A stretch of DNA of 13,780 nt from an uncultured Collinsella sp. (GCA_902388545.1 CABMPS010000032.1:1-13780), one strand, 5' to 3'; shown: positions 1-7,839, counted from the first letter of the stretch. Numbers and translations: made by a program. The notes: generated from the sequence alone by a model not told the origin.

Positions 1-127
1 GTAACATCTAGCCGCGCAAATCGAGTCTTACTGTTACAGATTGAGACAAATAGGCGGGCGGGCAAATAAGATCTCGATCTGTAACATCAGGCGACCCAAA
101 ACGGACCCAGGTGTTACAGATTGAGAT
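1..127. repeat. Two copies of an inverted-repeat element, 80-bp period
   Basis: The core GTAACATC occurs at 1-8 and 81-88, and GTTACAGATTGAGA at 33-46 and 113-126, so the two copies are exactly 80 bp apart with the same 24-base middle. In the right copy, ATCTCGATCTGTAACA (71-86) faces TGTTACAGATTGAGAT (112-127): a 16-bp stem with one mismatch that would be a G-U pair in RNA. The left copy has the same right arm (32-47), but its left arm starts before the window, and only GTAACA (1-6) is visible. The middles differ in sequence but share CAAANCG at the same place (17-23 and 97-103). No coding gene is convincing here. It could be a palindromic intergenic repeat family, a protein-binding array or a structured 3' end of an upstream transcript. 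Confidence 0.75.
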
Positions 128-174
128 TGTTTTGGAGCAAGCGCGGTGCCGGCGGGCTATTCCACATTTAGCTC

Positions 175-225
175 TTGCATAACTGTGCATAGTGTATATA
201 TACTGTGCTTACCGGTTATATACAC
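175..225 (+). promoter_or_regulatory. Promoter and probable GntR operator
   Basis: TTGCAT (175-180) and TATACT (199-204), 18 bases apart, make a good sigma-70-type promoter. Overlapping the -10 box is the perfect inverted repeat GTGTATATA (192-200), 16 bases, TATATACAC (217-225). A direct repeat ACTGTGC (182-188 and 202-208) lies in the same stretch. YtrA-type GntR repressors bind palindromes of this sort in their own promoters, so autoregulation of the 253-2233 operon is the likely role. The boxes and palindrome are visible; binding is inferred. Confidence 0.6.
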
Positions 226-252
226 GTGTAGCCCAACAGCTAAGGAGCCGCT

Positions 253-633
253 GTGGACATCATCCTATCCAATTCGAGCGACAAGCCCATCTACGAGCAG
301 ATAACCTCGCAGGTCAAAGCCCAGATCCTTTCGGGCGCACTCGCTGCGGGAACCAAGCTCCCCAGTATCCGCGCGCTGGCGAGCGACCTGGGCGTGAGCG
401 TCATCACCACCAAGCGCGCCTATGCCGACCTGGAGCAACTCGGTTTTATCTGCACCGTGCAGGGCAAGGGCTGTTTTGTCGCCGAGGGCAACCAAGAACT
501 CTTGCGCGAAAACCAGCTCTGCCATATCGAAGAGCTGCTTGCGAAAGCGGCGAACCAAGCCGAAGCCCTGGGCGTCACGCGCGACAAGCTGCACGAGATG
601 CTCGACCTTGTAGCCCCCGAAACCATGCAGTAG
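253..633 (+). CDS. GntR-family transcriptional regulator, YtrA-like
   Basis: This is a DNA-binding repressor of the short YtrA subfamily of GntR proteins, 126 residues. The winged helix-turn-helix covers about residues 8-78: KPIYEQI, then SGALAAGTKLPSIRALA and the recognition region SVITTKRAYADLE, ending in the wing G(F)ICTVQGKGCFV. Only a short helical tail (about 80-126) follows, with no large ligand domain, as is usual for YtrA-type regulators linked to ABC transporters. The GTG start at 253 is chosen because AGGAG lies at 243-247. The ABC ATPase gene begins 23 bases after the stop and is followed by a permease, a typical regulator-transporter operon. The palindrome in its promoter is the probable operator. 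The inducer is unknown; cell-envelope antibiotics induce some relatives. Confidence 0.9.
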   Translation: MDIILSNSSDKPIYEQITSQVKAQILSGALAAGTKLPSIRALASDLGVSVITTKRAYADLEQLGFICTVQGKGCFVAEGNQELLRENQLCHIEELLAKAANQAEALGVTRDKLHEMLDLVAPETMQ

Positions 634-656
634 CCATCTGCAAGAAAGGCTATACC

Positions 657-1538
657 ATGCAAACCTTGCTAGAACTCAAAGGCGTCTCACGCCGCGTGAG
701 CGAGCGCTTTTCGCTACGCAATGTCACGCTCGCCGTGGATCCCGGCCAAATCGTCGGCTTTGTGGGCGCAAACGGCGCCGGCAAGACAACGACCATTCGC
801 GCCGCGCTCGGGCTTATAAAGCTCGATGCCGGCGAGGTACATCTGCTTGGACAGCGCTGCGATGCCAACGCACCCGACGAGACGCAGCGCCACCTGCGCT
901 CCCGCGTCGGCCTTGTCCTGGACACGTGCCCCTTCCCCTCCACGCTCAAGGTGGGCCAGATCGAGACGCTCGTAGGCCCGGCGTACCCCACGTGGGACCG
1001 CAAAACGTTCGCCGGATTCATCGACCGATTTGGCCTCGATCCCAAGACGAAGGTCAAGGACCTCTCCCGCGGCATGGGCATGAAGCTGCAGCTCGCCTGC
1101 GCGCTCAGCCACAATGCCAAGCTGCTCGTTTTGGACGAAGCCACCGCGGGCCTCGATCCCATGGCGCGCGAAGAGCTGCTCGATGAGCTGCTCGCCTTTG
1201 TTTCCGACGGCCAGCGCAGCGTGCTGCTCTCGAGCCACATTACGTCCGACCTCGATCGCGCCGCCGATCGCGTCATCTGTATCGATAACGGCTCGATTGT
1301 GTTTGACCTGCCGCGCGAGGACATTACCGACCGCGCCGGCATCGCCCACTGCGCTCAGGCGCAGGCCGCCGAGCTTATGGCTTGCGTCGAAGGCGCCCGC
1401 GCCGCCCACCACGCCTATAGCGTGGATGTGCTCGTGCCCAACCGTCGCGATGTGCTCGAGGCCTTCCCCGAGATCCCCTGCGATCGGGCAACCATTGATG
1501 ACTATCTTCGCCTCACGCTGAAAGGGGCTTCGAAATGA
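657..1538 (+). CDS. ABC transporter ATP-binding protein
   Basis: This is the ATPase subunit of an ABC-2 type exporter, 293 residues. Visible motifs are Walker A GANGAGKT (37-44), a signature LSRGM (136-140) in place of the classical LSGGQ, Walker B LLVLDEAT (156-163) with a D-loop GLDP, and the switch histidine H194 in SSH. The LS(R/K)GM signature is common in the YtrB/EcsA/CcmA-like group. The last 90 or so residues are an extra C-terminal domain beyond the nucleotide-binding core. The reading frame is open back to 192, but the start is placed at 657, after an AAAGG site (645-649) and downstream of the regulator stop, because the upstream part is only the regulator read out of frame. The stop overlaps the permease start by 4 bases (ATGA), implying translational coupling. 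The substrate cannot be read from sequence. Confidence 0.93.
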   Translation: MQTLLELKGVSRRVSERFSLRNVTLAVDPGQIVGFVGANGAGKTTTIRAALGLIKLDAGEVHLLGQRCDANAPDETQRHLRSRVGLVLDTCPFPSTLKVGQIETLVGPAYPTWDRKTFAGFIDRFGLDPKTKVKDLSRGMGMKLQLACALSHNAKLLVLDEATAGLDPMAREELLDELLAFVSDGQRSVLLSSHITSDLDRAADRVICIDNGSIVFDLPREDITDRAGIAHCAQAQAAELMACVEGARAAHHAYSVDVLVPNRRDVLEAFPEIPCDRATIDDYLRLTLKGASK

Positions 1539-2233
1539 AACGCGCCTTTATGTCTGAGCTCGCCATCGTCCGCACGCTTGTCCCGAGCATCGCGGGCGTC
1601 GGCCTGTTCATCTTCGTCGTGCTGACCCTCGCCAACGCATCGGATGGCGATTCCGGCATGAGCGCCGGCGCCTGCGCGGTCAGTGCCATGTCACCCATCA
1701 TGGTCATGAGCTCGCTGGCCGGCTTCGACAATCAAAACGGATGGGAGCGCTATCGGGCAACGCTGCCCCTCTCGCGCAAAGACATCATCTGCGCACGCTA
1801 CCTGAGCATCATTGTCTTCTCGGCTGTCATGGCGTGCGCCGCCGTACTGTTGAACATCATCGCCCTCCCAATCCTCAACAACACAGGTATCCCCTCGACG
1901 GGACAGACTATCTTTGAGATCGCAATCGCCTCGGTGGCGTCGATGCTCATCTCCCTCATGATCGTGTTTTTAGCGCAGCCGCTATTCTTCCGATTTGGAC
2001 ATATGGAGGCGCTGCGCCTGTCCGCTGGTCTGTTTGCCCTGCTCGGGTGTCTTGTCATGGCCGCACTGAGCTCCTCCAACCCCATTAGTAACTGGCTTAT
2101 GTCGATTGCCGGGGCGAATCCCGATTCTGCCGTCCTCGGCTGCCTGTGCGCAGGAATTGCCGTGCTGGCCCTCGTGCTATGTGCGCTTAGCTGCGCCATC
2201 AGCATCAAGGTCTATCGAGCACGCGACCTGTAG
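1535..2233 (+). CDS. ABC-2 type transporter permease
   Basis: This is a polytopic membrane protein of 232 residues, the likely membrane partner of the ATPase just upstream. About six hydrophobic segments are visible (roughly 11-33, 44-64, 86-113, 127-150, 160-180 and 197-224). Between the second and third lies the cytoplasmic stretch WERYRATLPLSRKDIICARYL (70-90), which resembles the W-R-x-LP-(V/L)SR-K-x(3,4)-A-(R/K)-Y-L pattern seen in small ABC-2 permeases of the ABC2_membrane_5 group. Its ATG overlaps the ATPase stop, so the two are made together, probably as a dimeric exporter. With the YtrA-like regulator, the set resembles YtrAB-type systems that respond to cell-wall or membrane stress; that role is inferred from gene order only. 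Confidence 0.85.
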   Translation: MKRAFMSELAIVRTLVPSIAGVGLFIFVVLTLANASDGDSGMSAGACAVSAMSPIMVMSSLAGFDNQNGWERYRATLPLSRKDIICARYLSIIVFSAVMACAAVLLNIIALPILNNTGIPSTGQTIFEIAIASVASMLISLMIVFLAQPLFFRFGHMEALRLSAGLFALLGCLVMAALSSSNPISNWLMSIAGANPDSAVLGCLCAGIAVLALVLCALSCAISIKVYRARDL

Positions 2234-2256
2234 GCAAGCGCGGTATCATCAGGCAT

Positions 2257-2282
2257 GCGCCGTAGACCTGGCGCGGGTTTTT
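2257..2282 (+). terminator. Probable rho-independent terminator of the ABC operon
   Basis: GCGCC (2257-2261) can pair with GGCGC (2270-2274) across an 8-base loop, followed by GGG and five T residues (2278-2282). It lies 24 bases past the permease stop. The stem is short, so the call is moderate. The rest of 2283-2355 shows nothing I can name. Confidence 0.45.
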
Positions 2283-2355
2283 GGGGAGGCGCTCAGCCCG
2301 TGTCTACGCCCTCACACCGGGTTTGAAATGTTTGTACTGCCCGTGCGCCACCGCG

Positions 2356-3660
2356 TTACTTGCGCCATGGCTTGGGCAGCGGGATGCCTGCCGCAATGAC
2401 GGAGGCGATGATCATGCAGACGATGCCCTTAAGCGGGAAGCACATGAGCAGCAGGCCCACAACCATGACCGGCTGACGCATAACCGCACCCATCGTCGAG
2501 GCGGTGCAGACGGCAACGCAAAAGACCGGATCGGCGCCCGTCAGGATGGCAAGTCCGTAGCCCAGGCTCACGCCCGAGAAGATGACGGGGAAGAAGTGAC
2601 CGCCGCGCCAGCCCATGTTGATAAGCGCGGGCGTCAGCATGGCTTTGACAAGACCGGTTGCGATAAGCACGCCGGCGGGGATGGTCAGATAGGTCTCCAT
2701 GAGCACGTCGGCCTGGGTCTCGCCGGCAAACATGGTGTAGGGCAAAACCGTGCCACAGATGGCGAGCGCCAGACCGGCCAGCATGGCCTTGACGACAGGG
2801 CGCGCCCCTATGACATGGGCAAGCGCTTCGCTTGCATGCTCAGAGACAAAGTACAGCCAACCGCAAACGGTGCCGATGAGCGCCAGCGGAATGAGCCAGG
2901 TAAGCTCCAGATTGCCCACCTCGGCGGACTCGAACCTGGGCATGCCCATGCCGCCGCCCACAAGCTGGCCAAGCAGCAGGTAGGTACCCAGACCGCCGGC
3001 AATCGCAATGCCGTAGACCACGGTCTTTTGCGCCTTGGGCAGCTTGATGGTGATCTCGTCGGACGCGGAATCCCCATCGTCGCCGGCGCCCTGGCCGTCG
3101 GCGCTACCGGCAAGCGGCGCCACAAAGCCAAAGACGGGCGCGGTAAAGAGCGCCGTCAGGGCAGCCTGGGTGCCCAGCAGCGTGAGCTCCCTAAACTCGG
3201 CGCCAAAGCGGCGCATGCGGTCGCCGACCCAGCTGCACAGACCCGCGATAACGCCGGTCAGGCCGGCCTCCGGTCCAATACTTCCGCCAAACAGCAGTGG
3301 CAGCAATGCCGCAAGCGAAAGCTTGCCCAGGTTGTCGTACGGGTAGCGCCCGTCTTGTTTGACCTTGGCCATCACCTGGTTGAGGTCGTCGGTCTTGGTG
3401 CCCGTAATCTTTTCGTACAGACCGATTAACAGGCCGCCCAGCAGGCAGACGAAAAACGGGTACGGCAGAAAGCCAAACGGGCCGCTGGCAAGCTCGGGCG
3501 AAGCGACGCCCAGCATATGCGGAATCTCGGTCCATAAATAGTCGATACCGTGCTCCATCGCAAAAAAGAACAGCCAGACCGCGGCGCCCGCAAACGCACC
3601 GGTCACAGCCACGCTCACTAAAAACAGTGCTCGGTTTTTGGGCTTTGCAAGGCTATCCAT
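2356..3660 (-). CDS. ClC-family chloride channel or anion/proton antiporter
   Basis: This is an integral membrane anion transport protein of 434 residues, close to the usual bacterial ClC length. The glutamate-gate region reads GGSIGPEAG (125-133), matching the GxEGP selectivity motif, with E131 at the place of the gating glutamate. The later selectivity motif GxFxP is seen as GGHFFP (353-358). Many hydrophobic helices run throughout. The variants GPEAG and GGHFFP point to the less studied YfeO-like branch rather than the ClcA type. Residues about 184-207 form a hydrophilic, Asp/Gly-rich loop that looks like a lineage-specific insertion. No cytoplasmic CBS domains are present. The start is supported by GGGAGGA a few bases upstream. 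Whether it is a channel or an H+-coupled exchanger, and whether it prefers chloride or fluoride, cannot be told here. Confidence 0.9.
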   Translation of the reverse strand: MDSLAKPKNRALFLVSVAVTGAFAGAAVWLFFFAMEHGIDYLWTEIPHMLGVASPELASGPFGFLPYPFFVCLLGGLLIGLYEKITGTKTDDLNQVMAKVKQDGRYPYDNLGKLSLAALLPLLFGGSIGPEAGLTGVIAGLCSWVGDRMRRFGAEFRELTLLGTQAALTALFTAPVFGFVAPLAGSADGQGAGDDGDSASDEITIKLPKAQKTVVYGIAIAGGLGTYLLLGQLVGGGMGMPRFESAEVGNLELTWLIPLALIGTVCGWLYFVSEHASEALAHVIGARPVVKAMLAGLALAICGTVLPYTMFAGETQADVLMETYLTIPAGVLIATGLVKAMLTPALINMGWRGGHFFPVIFSGVSLGYGLAILTGADPVFCVAVCTASTMGAVMRQPVMVVGLLLMCFPLKGIVCMIIASVIAAGIPLPKPWRK

Positions 3661-3699
3661 CGGGTCCTCCCGCGGTCAAAATCGACAAGGATACGTTTT

Positions 3700-3705
3700 A
3701 TTGTA
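3700..3705 (-). promoter_or_regulatory. Possible -10 box for the ClC-family gene
   Basis: On the minus strand TACAAT (3705-3700) lies about 40 bases before the ClC start codon, a good -10 box. No convincing -35 sits at standard spacing; TTGGCT is about 20 bases upstream. This would separate ClC transcription from the genes to its right. The remainder of 3706-3785 shows nothing recognisable. Confidence 0.3.
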
Positions 3706-3785
3706 GAGCGAGCGTTGCCCGAACGAGCCAACCGTCTGCGCCGCAAACGGCACCATTGGGAGTCATAGTGCGGCAGGCTCAAGAC

Positions 3786-4319
3786 TCATCCATTAATAAT
3801 CGAGGCAATCTCGCGCAAATCGTCGGCAAAGTAGATGCCCTGCTGGCGCTGCGGGCTCGATAGACCTTTATCGATCATGTGCTCGAGCAGCGACTTGAGA
3901 TCGTTGTAGTAACCGTCCAAGTTGTACAGGATGCACGGCGTGCTCAGATGCCCCAACGACACGGCCGACATGACCTCAGCGATCTCCTCGAGCGTGCCCG
4001 TGCCGCCCGGAAAGGCGATGAACGCATCGCCAAGCTCGATCATCTTGGCCTTGCGCTCGGCCATGTCGCTCGTCACGATCAGGTCGTCGATACCATCGTG
4101 CTGAAACTCGGCCTCAATAAAAAAGCTTGGCTCCACGCCGGTCACATGCCCGCCGGCATCGAGCACGCTATCGGCGAGCGCGCCCATCAGCCCCGACTTG
4201 GACCCGCCGTATACCAGCGCGTGGCCGTTGGAGCCAATCCATGCGCCAAGCCGCCGCACCGCAGGCAGAAACGCCGGGTCGTTACCGACGCTGGCGCCCA
4301 GATACACGGTGATATTCAT
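3786..4319 (-). CDS. LOG-family Rossmann protein (TIGR00730 type)
   Basis: This is a soluble cytoplasmic protein of 177 residues, the usual length of the LOG/lysine-decarboxylase-like family. The diagnostic nucleotide/phosphoribose-binding motif PGGTGTLEE is at 104-112, with YGGSKSGLMG (37-46) and the MAERKAKM stretch (86-93) that carries the conserved Arg. Characterised members are phosphoribohydrolases that cleave nucleoside 5'-monophosphates to a free base plus ribose 5-phosphate; in plants and some bacteria they activate cytokinins. In a gut bacterium the physiological substrate is unknown, and nucleotide salvage or clean-up is a reasonable guess. The start ATG (4319-4317) follows a GAGGGGG site by 8 bases. 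The gene lies 36 bases after the potassium-channel-like gene on the same strand and may be co-transcribed with it. Confidence 0.88.
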   Translation of the reverse strand: MNITVYLGASVGNDPAFLPAVRRLGAWIGSNGHALVYGGSKSGLMGALADSVLDAGGHVTGVEPSFFIEAEFQHDGIDDLIVTSDMAERKAKMIELGDAFIAFPGGTGTLEEIAEVMSAVSLGHLSTPCILYNLDGYYNDLKSLLEHMIDKGLSSPQRQQGIYFADDLREIASIING

Positions 4320-4355
4320 ATTCAGTCCCCCTCATCGTGACGCGCGGCGCCCGCC

Positions 4356-4781
4356 CTAGTGTTGGCGTCGGCGATACTCGCGCACGCGGCGCGACAGGTC
4401 GGCGAGCTCATCGCGGTCGAGCTCTTCCAGGTGCTCAAGATCATCCATAAAGCGCGCCATGGTGTCCTTCTGGCGCATCTTGATGAGCGTGTTGCAGTAG
4501 TTCACCGCCACGCCCGTGAGCATGGCGATGTAGAAGATGCTGATGACGCTCAGGACGACGGTGATGGCGCGGGCAACCGGCGTCTCGGCCGGGATATCGC
4601 CAAAACCGATCGTCGATACGGTCTCAAAGCTAAACCAGAGACCATCGCCAAACGTAAGGGTCGTGGGCTCGGACAGCCAGACAGCCGTTGAGCACAGCAG
4701 ATAGAAGACGAGAAACAGGCCCGTGATGCGCGCAAAGCCAGCCTGGCGCAACACGTCAGCAAGCGTCCTCAACTTATTCAT
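4356..4781 (-). CDS. Two-TM potassium-channel-like protein (Ion_trans_2)
   Basis: This is a small membrane protein of 141 residues with the layout of a minimal K+ channel: a first TM helix (about 18-36), a pore helix and filter VSTIGFGD (55-62), and a second TM helix (about 71-96). A charged, probably coiled-coil tail rich in Glu, Asp and Arg (105-141) follows. TIGFGD is a permitted variant of the TVGYGD selectivity filter, so K+ selectivity is likely and a tetramer is expected. No RCK/TrkA-N domain is present. I place the start at 4781 (MNKLRT), preceded by AAAAGGGG. An in-frame ATG at 4844 would add 21 residues without membrane or signal character. A GGACAAT sequence (about 4822-4828 on the minus strand) may be its -10 box. 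Confidence 0.87.
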   Translation of the reverse strand: MNKLRTLADVLRQAGFARITGLFLVFYLLCSTAVWLSEPTTLTFGDGLWFSFETVSTIGFGDIPAETPVARAITVVLSVISIFYIAMLTGVAVNYCNTLIKMRQKDTMARFMDDLEHLEELDRDELADLSRRVREYRRRQH

Positions 4782-4851
4782 CGCGGCCCCTTTTCCAGAC
4801 GCCCAATCACATTCGCTCGGTATTGTCCCACGCCTCCCCCGCAAACGGAAC

Positions 4852-4907
4852 TAGTCATTGGGGACGTTCTTGTTTGACTAGTCATTTAAGAACGTCCCCA
4901 ATGACTA
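4852..4907. repeat. REP-like palindrome, GGGGACG family, copy 1
   Basis: This is a perfect 20-bp inverted repeat. The left arm TAGTCATTGGGGACGTTCTT (4852-4871) pairs exactly with 4888-4907 across a 16-base loop. The loop contains the palindrome GACTAGTC (4876-4883), and ACTAGTCATT occurs twice (4850-4859 and 4877-4886). It lies between the divergent channel and hybrid-kinase genes and has no T-run on either side. A related copy is at 11882-11925. Such hairpins are typical of REP-type intergenic repeats, in other bacteria often spread by IS200-like (RAYT) transposases; none is encoded in this window. Confidence 0.8.
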
Positions 4908-4993
4908 CCTAACCGTTTAGCGGTGTGGTGACTGAGTGGGCAGGTTGAGCTGGTATCCTTATGTGATACTGTCTCGACTCGATAGGATTTCAT

Positions 4994-7798
4994 GTGAAAC
5001 CTTCCGCCGTCCTTCGTTTGGCTCTATATCGCACCCTAGCCGTCGCGGTTGCCGTACTCACCGTACTGAGCGCCGTCATGCCTGCCCCCGCCTTTGCCGC
5101 CGACTCCGACCAGCAGGTCAAGACGGTCCGCGTTGGCTGGCTCGTCAACAACAAAGGCTTCCAGGAAGGCACGCCGGGCGAGCGCCTCTCGGGATGGGGC
5201 TACGAGTACCTCCAGACCCTCTCGTATTACACAAAGGGCTGGCAATACGAATACGTTAGCGGCACCTTCTCCGAGCTTATGGACATGCTCGAGGCGGGCG
5301 AAATCGACCTCATGCCCAACATCTCGTATTCGGCAGAGCGCGAGCAGAAGCTGCTCTTTTCCTCGAACCCCGAGGGCACCGAGCGCTACTACATCTACGC
5401 CAGGCCCGATCGCGACGACCTTGCCAAAGGCGACCCCCAGGCGCTCCAAGGCCTTACCATCGGCTGCAACGCCGGCGTTATGCAAACTATCGTCGGCCAG
5501 CAGTGGCTCGCCGACGAAGGCGTTACCTGCACCTATAAAGAAATCGACACCGGCAGCGCCCTCTTTGAGGCGCTTGCAGACGGCGAGGTCGACGCCGTCA
5601 TCATGAACGACACCATTTCGTCGCCCGATGCGTCACCCATGTTCTACGTAGGCTCGAGCGACTACTATTTTGCCGTTCCCAAAAGCCGCCCTGATCTGAT
5701 GAACGACATCAACGCCGCCATGACGGCAATCGCCCGCGTCAACCCGCGCTATAACGACGAAGTCAAATCGAGCTACTCGGCCCAAAACAGCGGCTCATCA
5801 TCGCTCGCCGGCACCGAGACCTCCTGGCTCAAAGCAAACGGCAACACCATCACGATTGGCTATCTTAAAAACCAACTTCCCTATTGCACGCAAAATGACG
5901 ACGGCGAGATGGAAGGGTCGCTCGCCTCGCTTGCAACGACGCTGCACGACAAGTTTGGCATTACGGTTAAAACGGTCGCGATCTCAAATAACCAGCAAAT
6001 GCTCAAAGCCCTTTCCAACGGAACCATCGATGTCGCCCTGCCTCTGTTTCGCGACTACTGGCTTGCCGAACAGAAAGGGGTCATTCAGTCAAACCCGATG
6101 GGAACGGTTTCCCTAACCGCCATTCACAGCAGCAACAACCCGAACAGCGACCTTAAGAAAATCGCTTGTACACAGGACGCGATCGTCAACCATTCTGCGC
6201 TCGAGAGCCTCTTCCCCGACGCAACGATCACCGATTATCCGAATGGCAACGAGGCGCTCGAAGCCCTCAATAAGGGGGAGGCTAGTTGCATCATTGTCCC
6301 CAGCACGCGCCTGAAAACCATCCGCGACACCTACAACATCGAGGATTTCCAAACACAGGAGCTCACCGGCACGGCACAGCTATCGTGTTTGATTTCGCGC
6401 GGCAAGCCCGAGCTGTTGGGAATCATCAATAAGGGCATCGTCAATGCCGGCGAATCGCTCTCTGCAAGCAGTTATTCCCCCACATCGTACTCGGCGCAAG
6501 AATCGGATGCGTTCCGACTTCTCTACCGCAACCGCATCGTCATTGCGGCAGTCGTCATCTGCATTTTGCTCACCGGCATCGTCATCCTTGTCTGGTCGCT
6601 TTACCGCGCACAGGAGGAACGGCAGAAAGCCGATGCCGCCAACGCCGCCAAAACCGCTTTCCTCACGCGCATGAGCCACGACATCCGCACGCCGCTCAAC
6701 GGCATCCTGGGCCTCATCGAAATTGAGGAATTGAGAGAAGGCGACATGCAGGTCGCCCGCGAAAGCCGCGCCAAGGCGCGCGTTGCCGCCAATCACCTGC
6801 TGTCACTGATTAACGACATCCTCGAGATGGGCAGGATCGAGGAGCGCAAAGTGACGCTCGAGCACGAATCATTCAACCTTAAAGAGCTGTGCGACAATGC
6901 GCTCGTACTGTGCAAGCTCCGCGCATCGGACCGCGGCATAACCATGCTCGACACCAGCGAGCCCTACGCTGTCGACCAATATATGATCGGCAGCCCCACC
7001 CATATTCGGCAGATCCTTGTCAACCTGCTCGACAACAGCATCAAGTACAACAAGCACGGAGGCACCGTCACGTTCTCATCGACCATCAAACCGGTCGACG
7101 ACGAGCACGCCGTGTTTTGCTTTAGCGTCTCGGATACCGGCATTGGTATGACATCCGAGTTTTTGGCACACATTTACGAGCCGTTTGCCCAGGAAGGCGA
7201 CGATGCGCGCAGCAAGTTCCAAGGAACCGGCATTGGCATGTCTATCGTCAAATCGCTCATCGACATGATGGGCGGCACGATTGAGATTTCGAGTGAAGTT
7301 GGCGTGGGAAGTACGTTTAACGTCCAGATTCCGCTCGAGATCGACAAGAACCCTCAGGCAAAAGAACGTACGGACGAGCAGGCATACAGTTGCTCGCTTG
7401 CAGACATGAACGTTCTTTTGGCAGAAGATAACGAGCTCAATGCCGAGATTGCCCAGGCTCTGCTCGAAAGCGAGGGCATCGTCGTAACTCGCGCCGCCGA
7501 CGGCAACGAAGCGGTCGACCTATACGTTGGCCGTCCCGCGGGTAGCTTCGATGCGATTCTAATGGACATCATGATGCCGGGCATGGACGGCTACGAGGCA
7601 ACCCGCGCGATCCGCCTGAGCGAAAAGGCCGATGCGGCCGACATCCCCATCATCGCGCTCACCGCCAACGCCTTTGCCGAAGACGCCGAGGCGGCACACA
7701 ACGCCGGCATGAACGCCCATCTACCCAAACCGCTCGACTTTAACAAGCTCAAAAACATACTCGCCTGCATCAAGAAAAACGGGGCTGTTTCGCTATAG
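4994..7798 (+). CDS. Hybrid sensor histidine kinase with two solute-binding domains
   Basis: This is a membrane sensor of 934 residues that phosphorylates itself and its own receiver domain. Order: signal peptide (1-36, ending PAFA), first extracytoplasmic SBP_bac_3-like domain (about 43-255), second (about 285-485), one TM helix (514-536), HisKA with phospho-acceptor H562 in MSHDIRTPLNG, HATPase with N-box NLLDNSIKYN (677-686), G1 DTGIGM (714-719) and G2 GTGIGM (744-749), then a receiver (about 805-925) with E811/D812, phospho-acceptor D858, T890 and K912. The tandem solute-binding layout resembles the BvgS/EvgS class, but there is no PAS domain, no Hpt domain and no DNA-binding response regulator nearby. 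The ligand may be an amino acid or other small solute. The GTG start follows TAGGA by six bases; an ATG two bases earlier is out of frame and runs straight into TGA. No convincing promoter was found. Confidence 0.93.
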   Translation: MKPSAVLRLALYRTLAVAVAVLTVLSAVMPAPAFAADSDQQVKTVRVGWLVNNKGFQEGTPGERLSGWGYEYLQTLSYYTKGWQYEYVSGTFSELMDMLEAGEIDLMPNISYSAEREQKLLFSSNPEGTERYYIYARPDRDDLAKGDPQALQGLTIGCNAGVMQTIVGQQWLADEGVTCTYKEIDTGSALFEALADGEVDAVIMNDTISSPDASPMFYVGSSDYYFAVPKSRPDLMNDINAAMTAIARVNPRYNDEVKSSYSAQNSGSSSLAGTETSWLKANGNTITIGYLKNQLPYCTQNDDGEMEGSLASLATTLHDKFGITVKTVAISNNQQMLKALSNGTIDVALPLFRDYWLAEQKGVIQSNPMGTVSLTAIHSSNNPNSDLKKIACTQDAIVNHSALESLFPDATITDYPNGNEALEALNKGEASCIIVPSTRLKTIRDTYNIEDFQTQELTGTAQLSCLISRGKPELLGIINKGIVNAGESLSASSYSPTSYSAQESDAFRLLYRNRIVIAAVVICILLTGIVILVWSLYRAQEERQKADAANAAKTAFLTRMSHDIRTPLNGILGLIEIEELREGDMQVARESRAKARVAANHLLSLINDILEMGRIEERKVTLEHESFNLKELCDNALVLCKLRASDRGITMLDTSEPYAVDQYMIGSPTHIRQILVNLLDNSIKYNKHGGTVTFSSTIKPVDDEHAVFCFSVSDTGIGMTSEFLAHIYEPFAQEGDDARSKFQGTGIGMSIVKSLIDMMGGTIEISSEVGVGSTFNVQIPLEIDKNPQAKERTDEQAYSCSLADMNVLLAEDNELNAEIAQALLESEGIVVTRAADGNEAVDLYVGRPAGSFDAILMDIMMPGMDGYEATRAIRLSEKADAADIPIIALTANAFAEDAEAAHNAGMNAHLPKPLDFNKLKNILACIKKNGAVSL

Positions 7799-7839
7799 TT
7801 TGTGCTCAACCACCATGCGCAGTAGAAAGGAAGCCAACG

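Noticed and set aside
1..160. CRISPR array
   Set aside because: The repeats are arranged as inverted pairs with an 80-bp period and only two copies are visible; there are no cas genes.
192..656. Extension of the ABC ATPase to an upstream start
   Set aside because: The extra 155 residues are the GntR gene read in another frame, and ATP-binding homology begins only at 657, where a ribosome binding site is present.
2281..3429. A 382-codon plus-strand open frame
   Set aside because: It lies opposite the ClC gene, its protein is rich in Gln, His, Arg and Gly with no membrane or domain pattern, and the minus strand has the ClC motifs. It is an antisense artefact of GC-rich coding DNA.
3786..4319. 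Lysine decarboxylase
   Set aside because: The old family label comes from misannotation; PGGTGTLEE marks LOG-type phosphoribohydrolases, and there is no PLP site.
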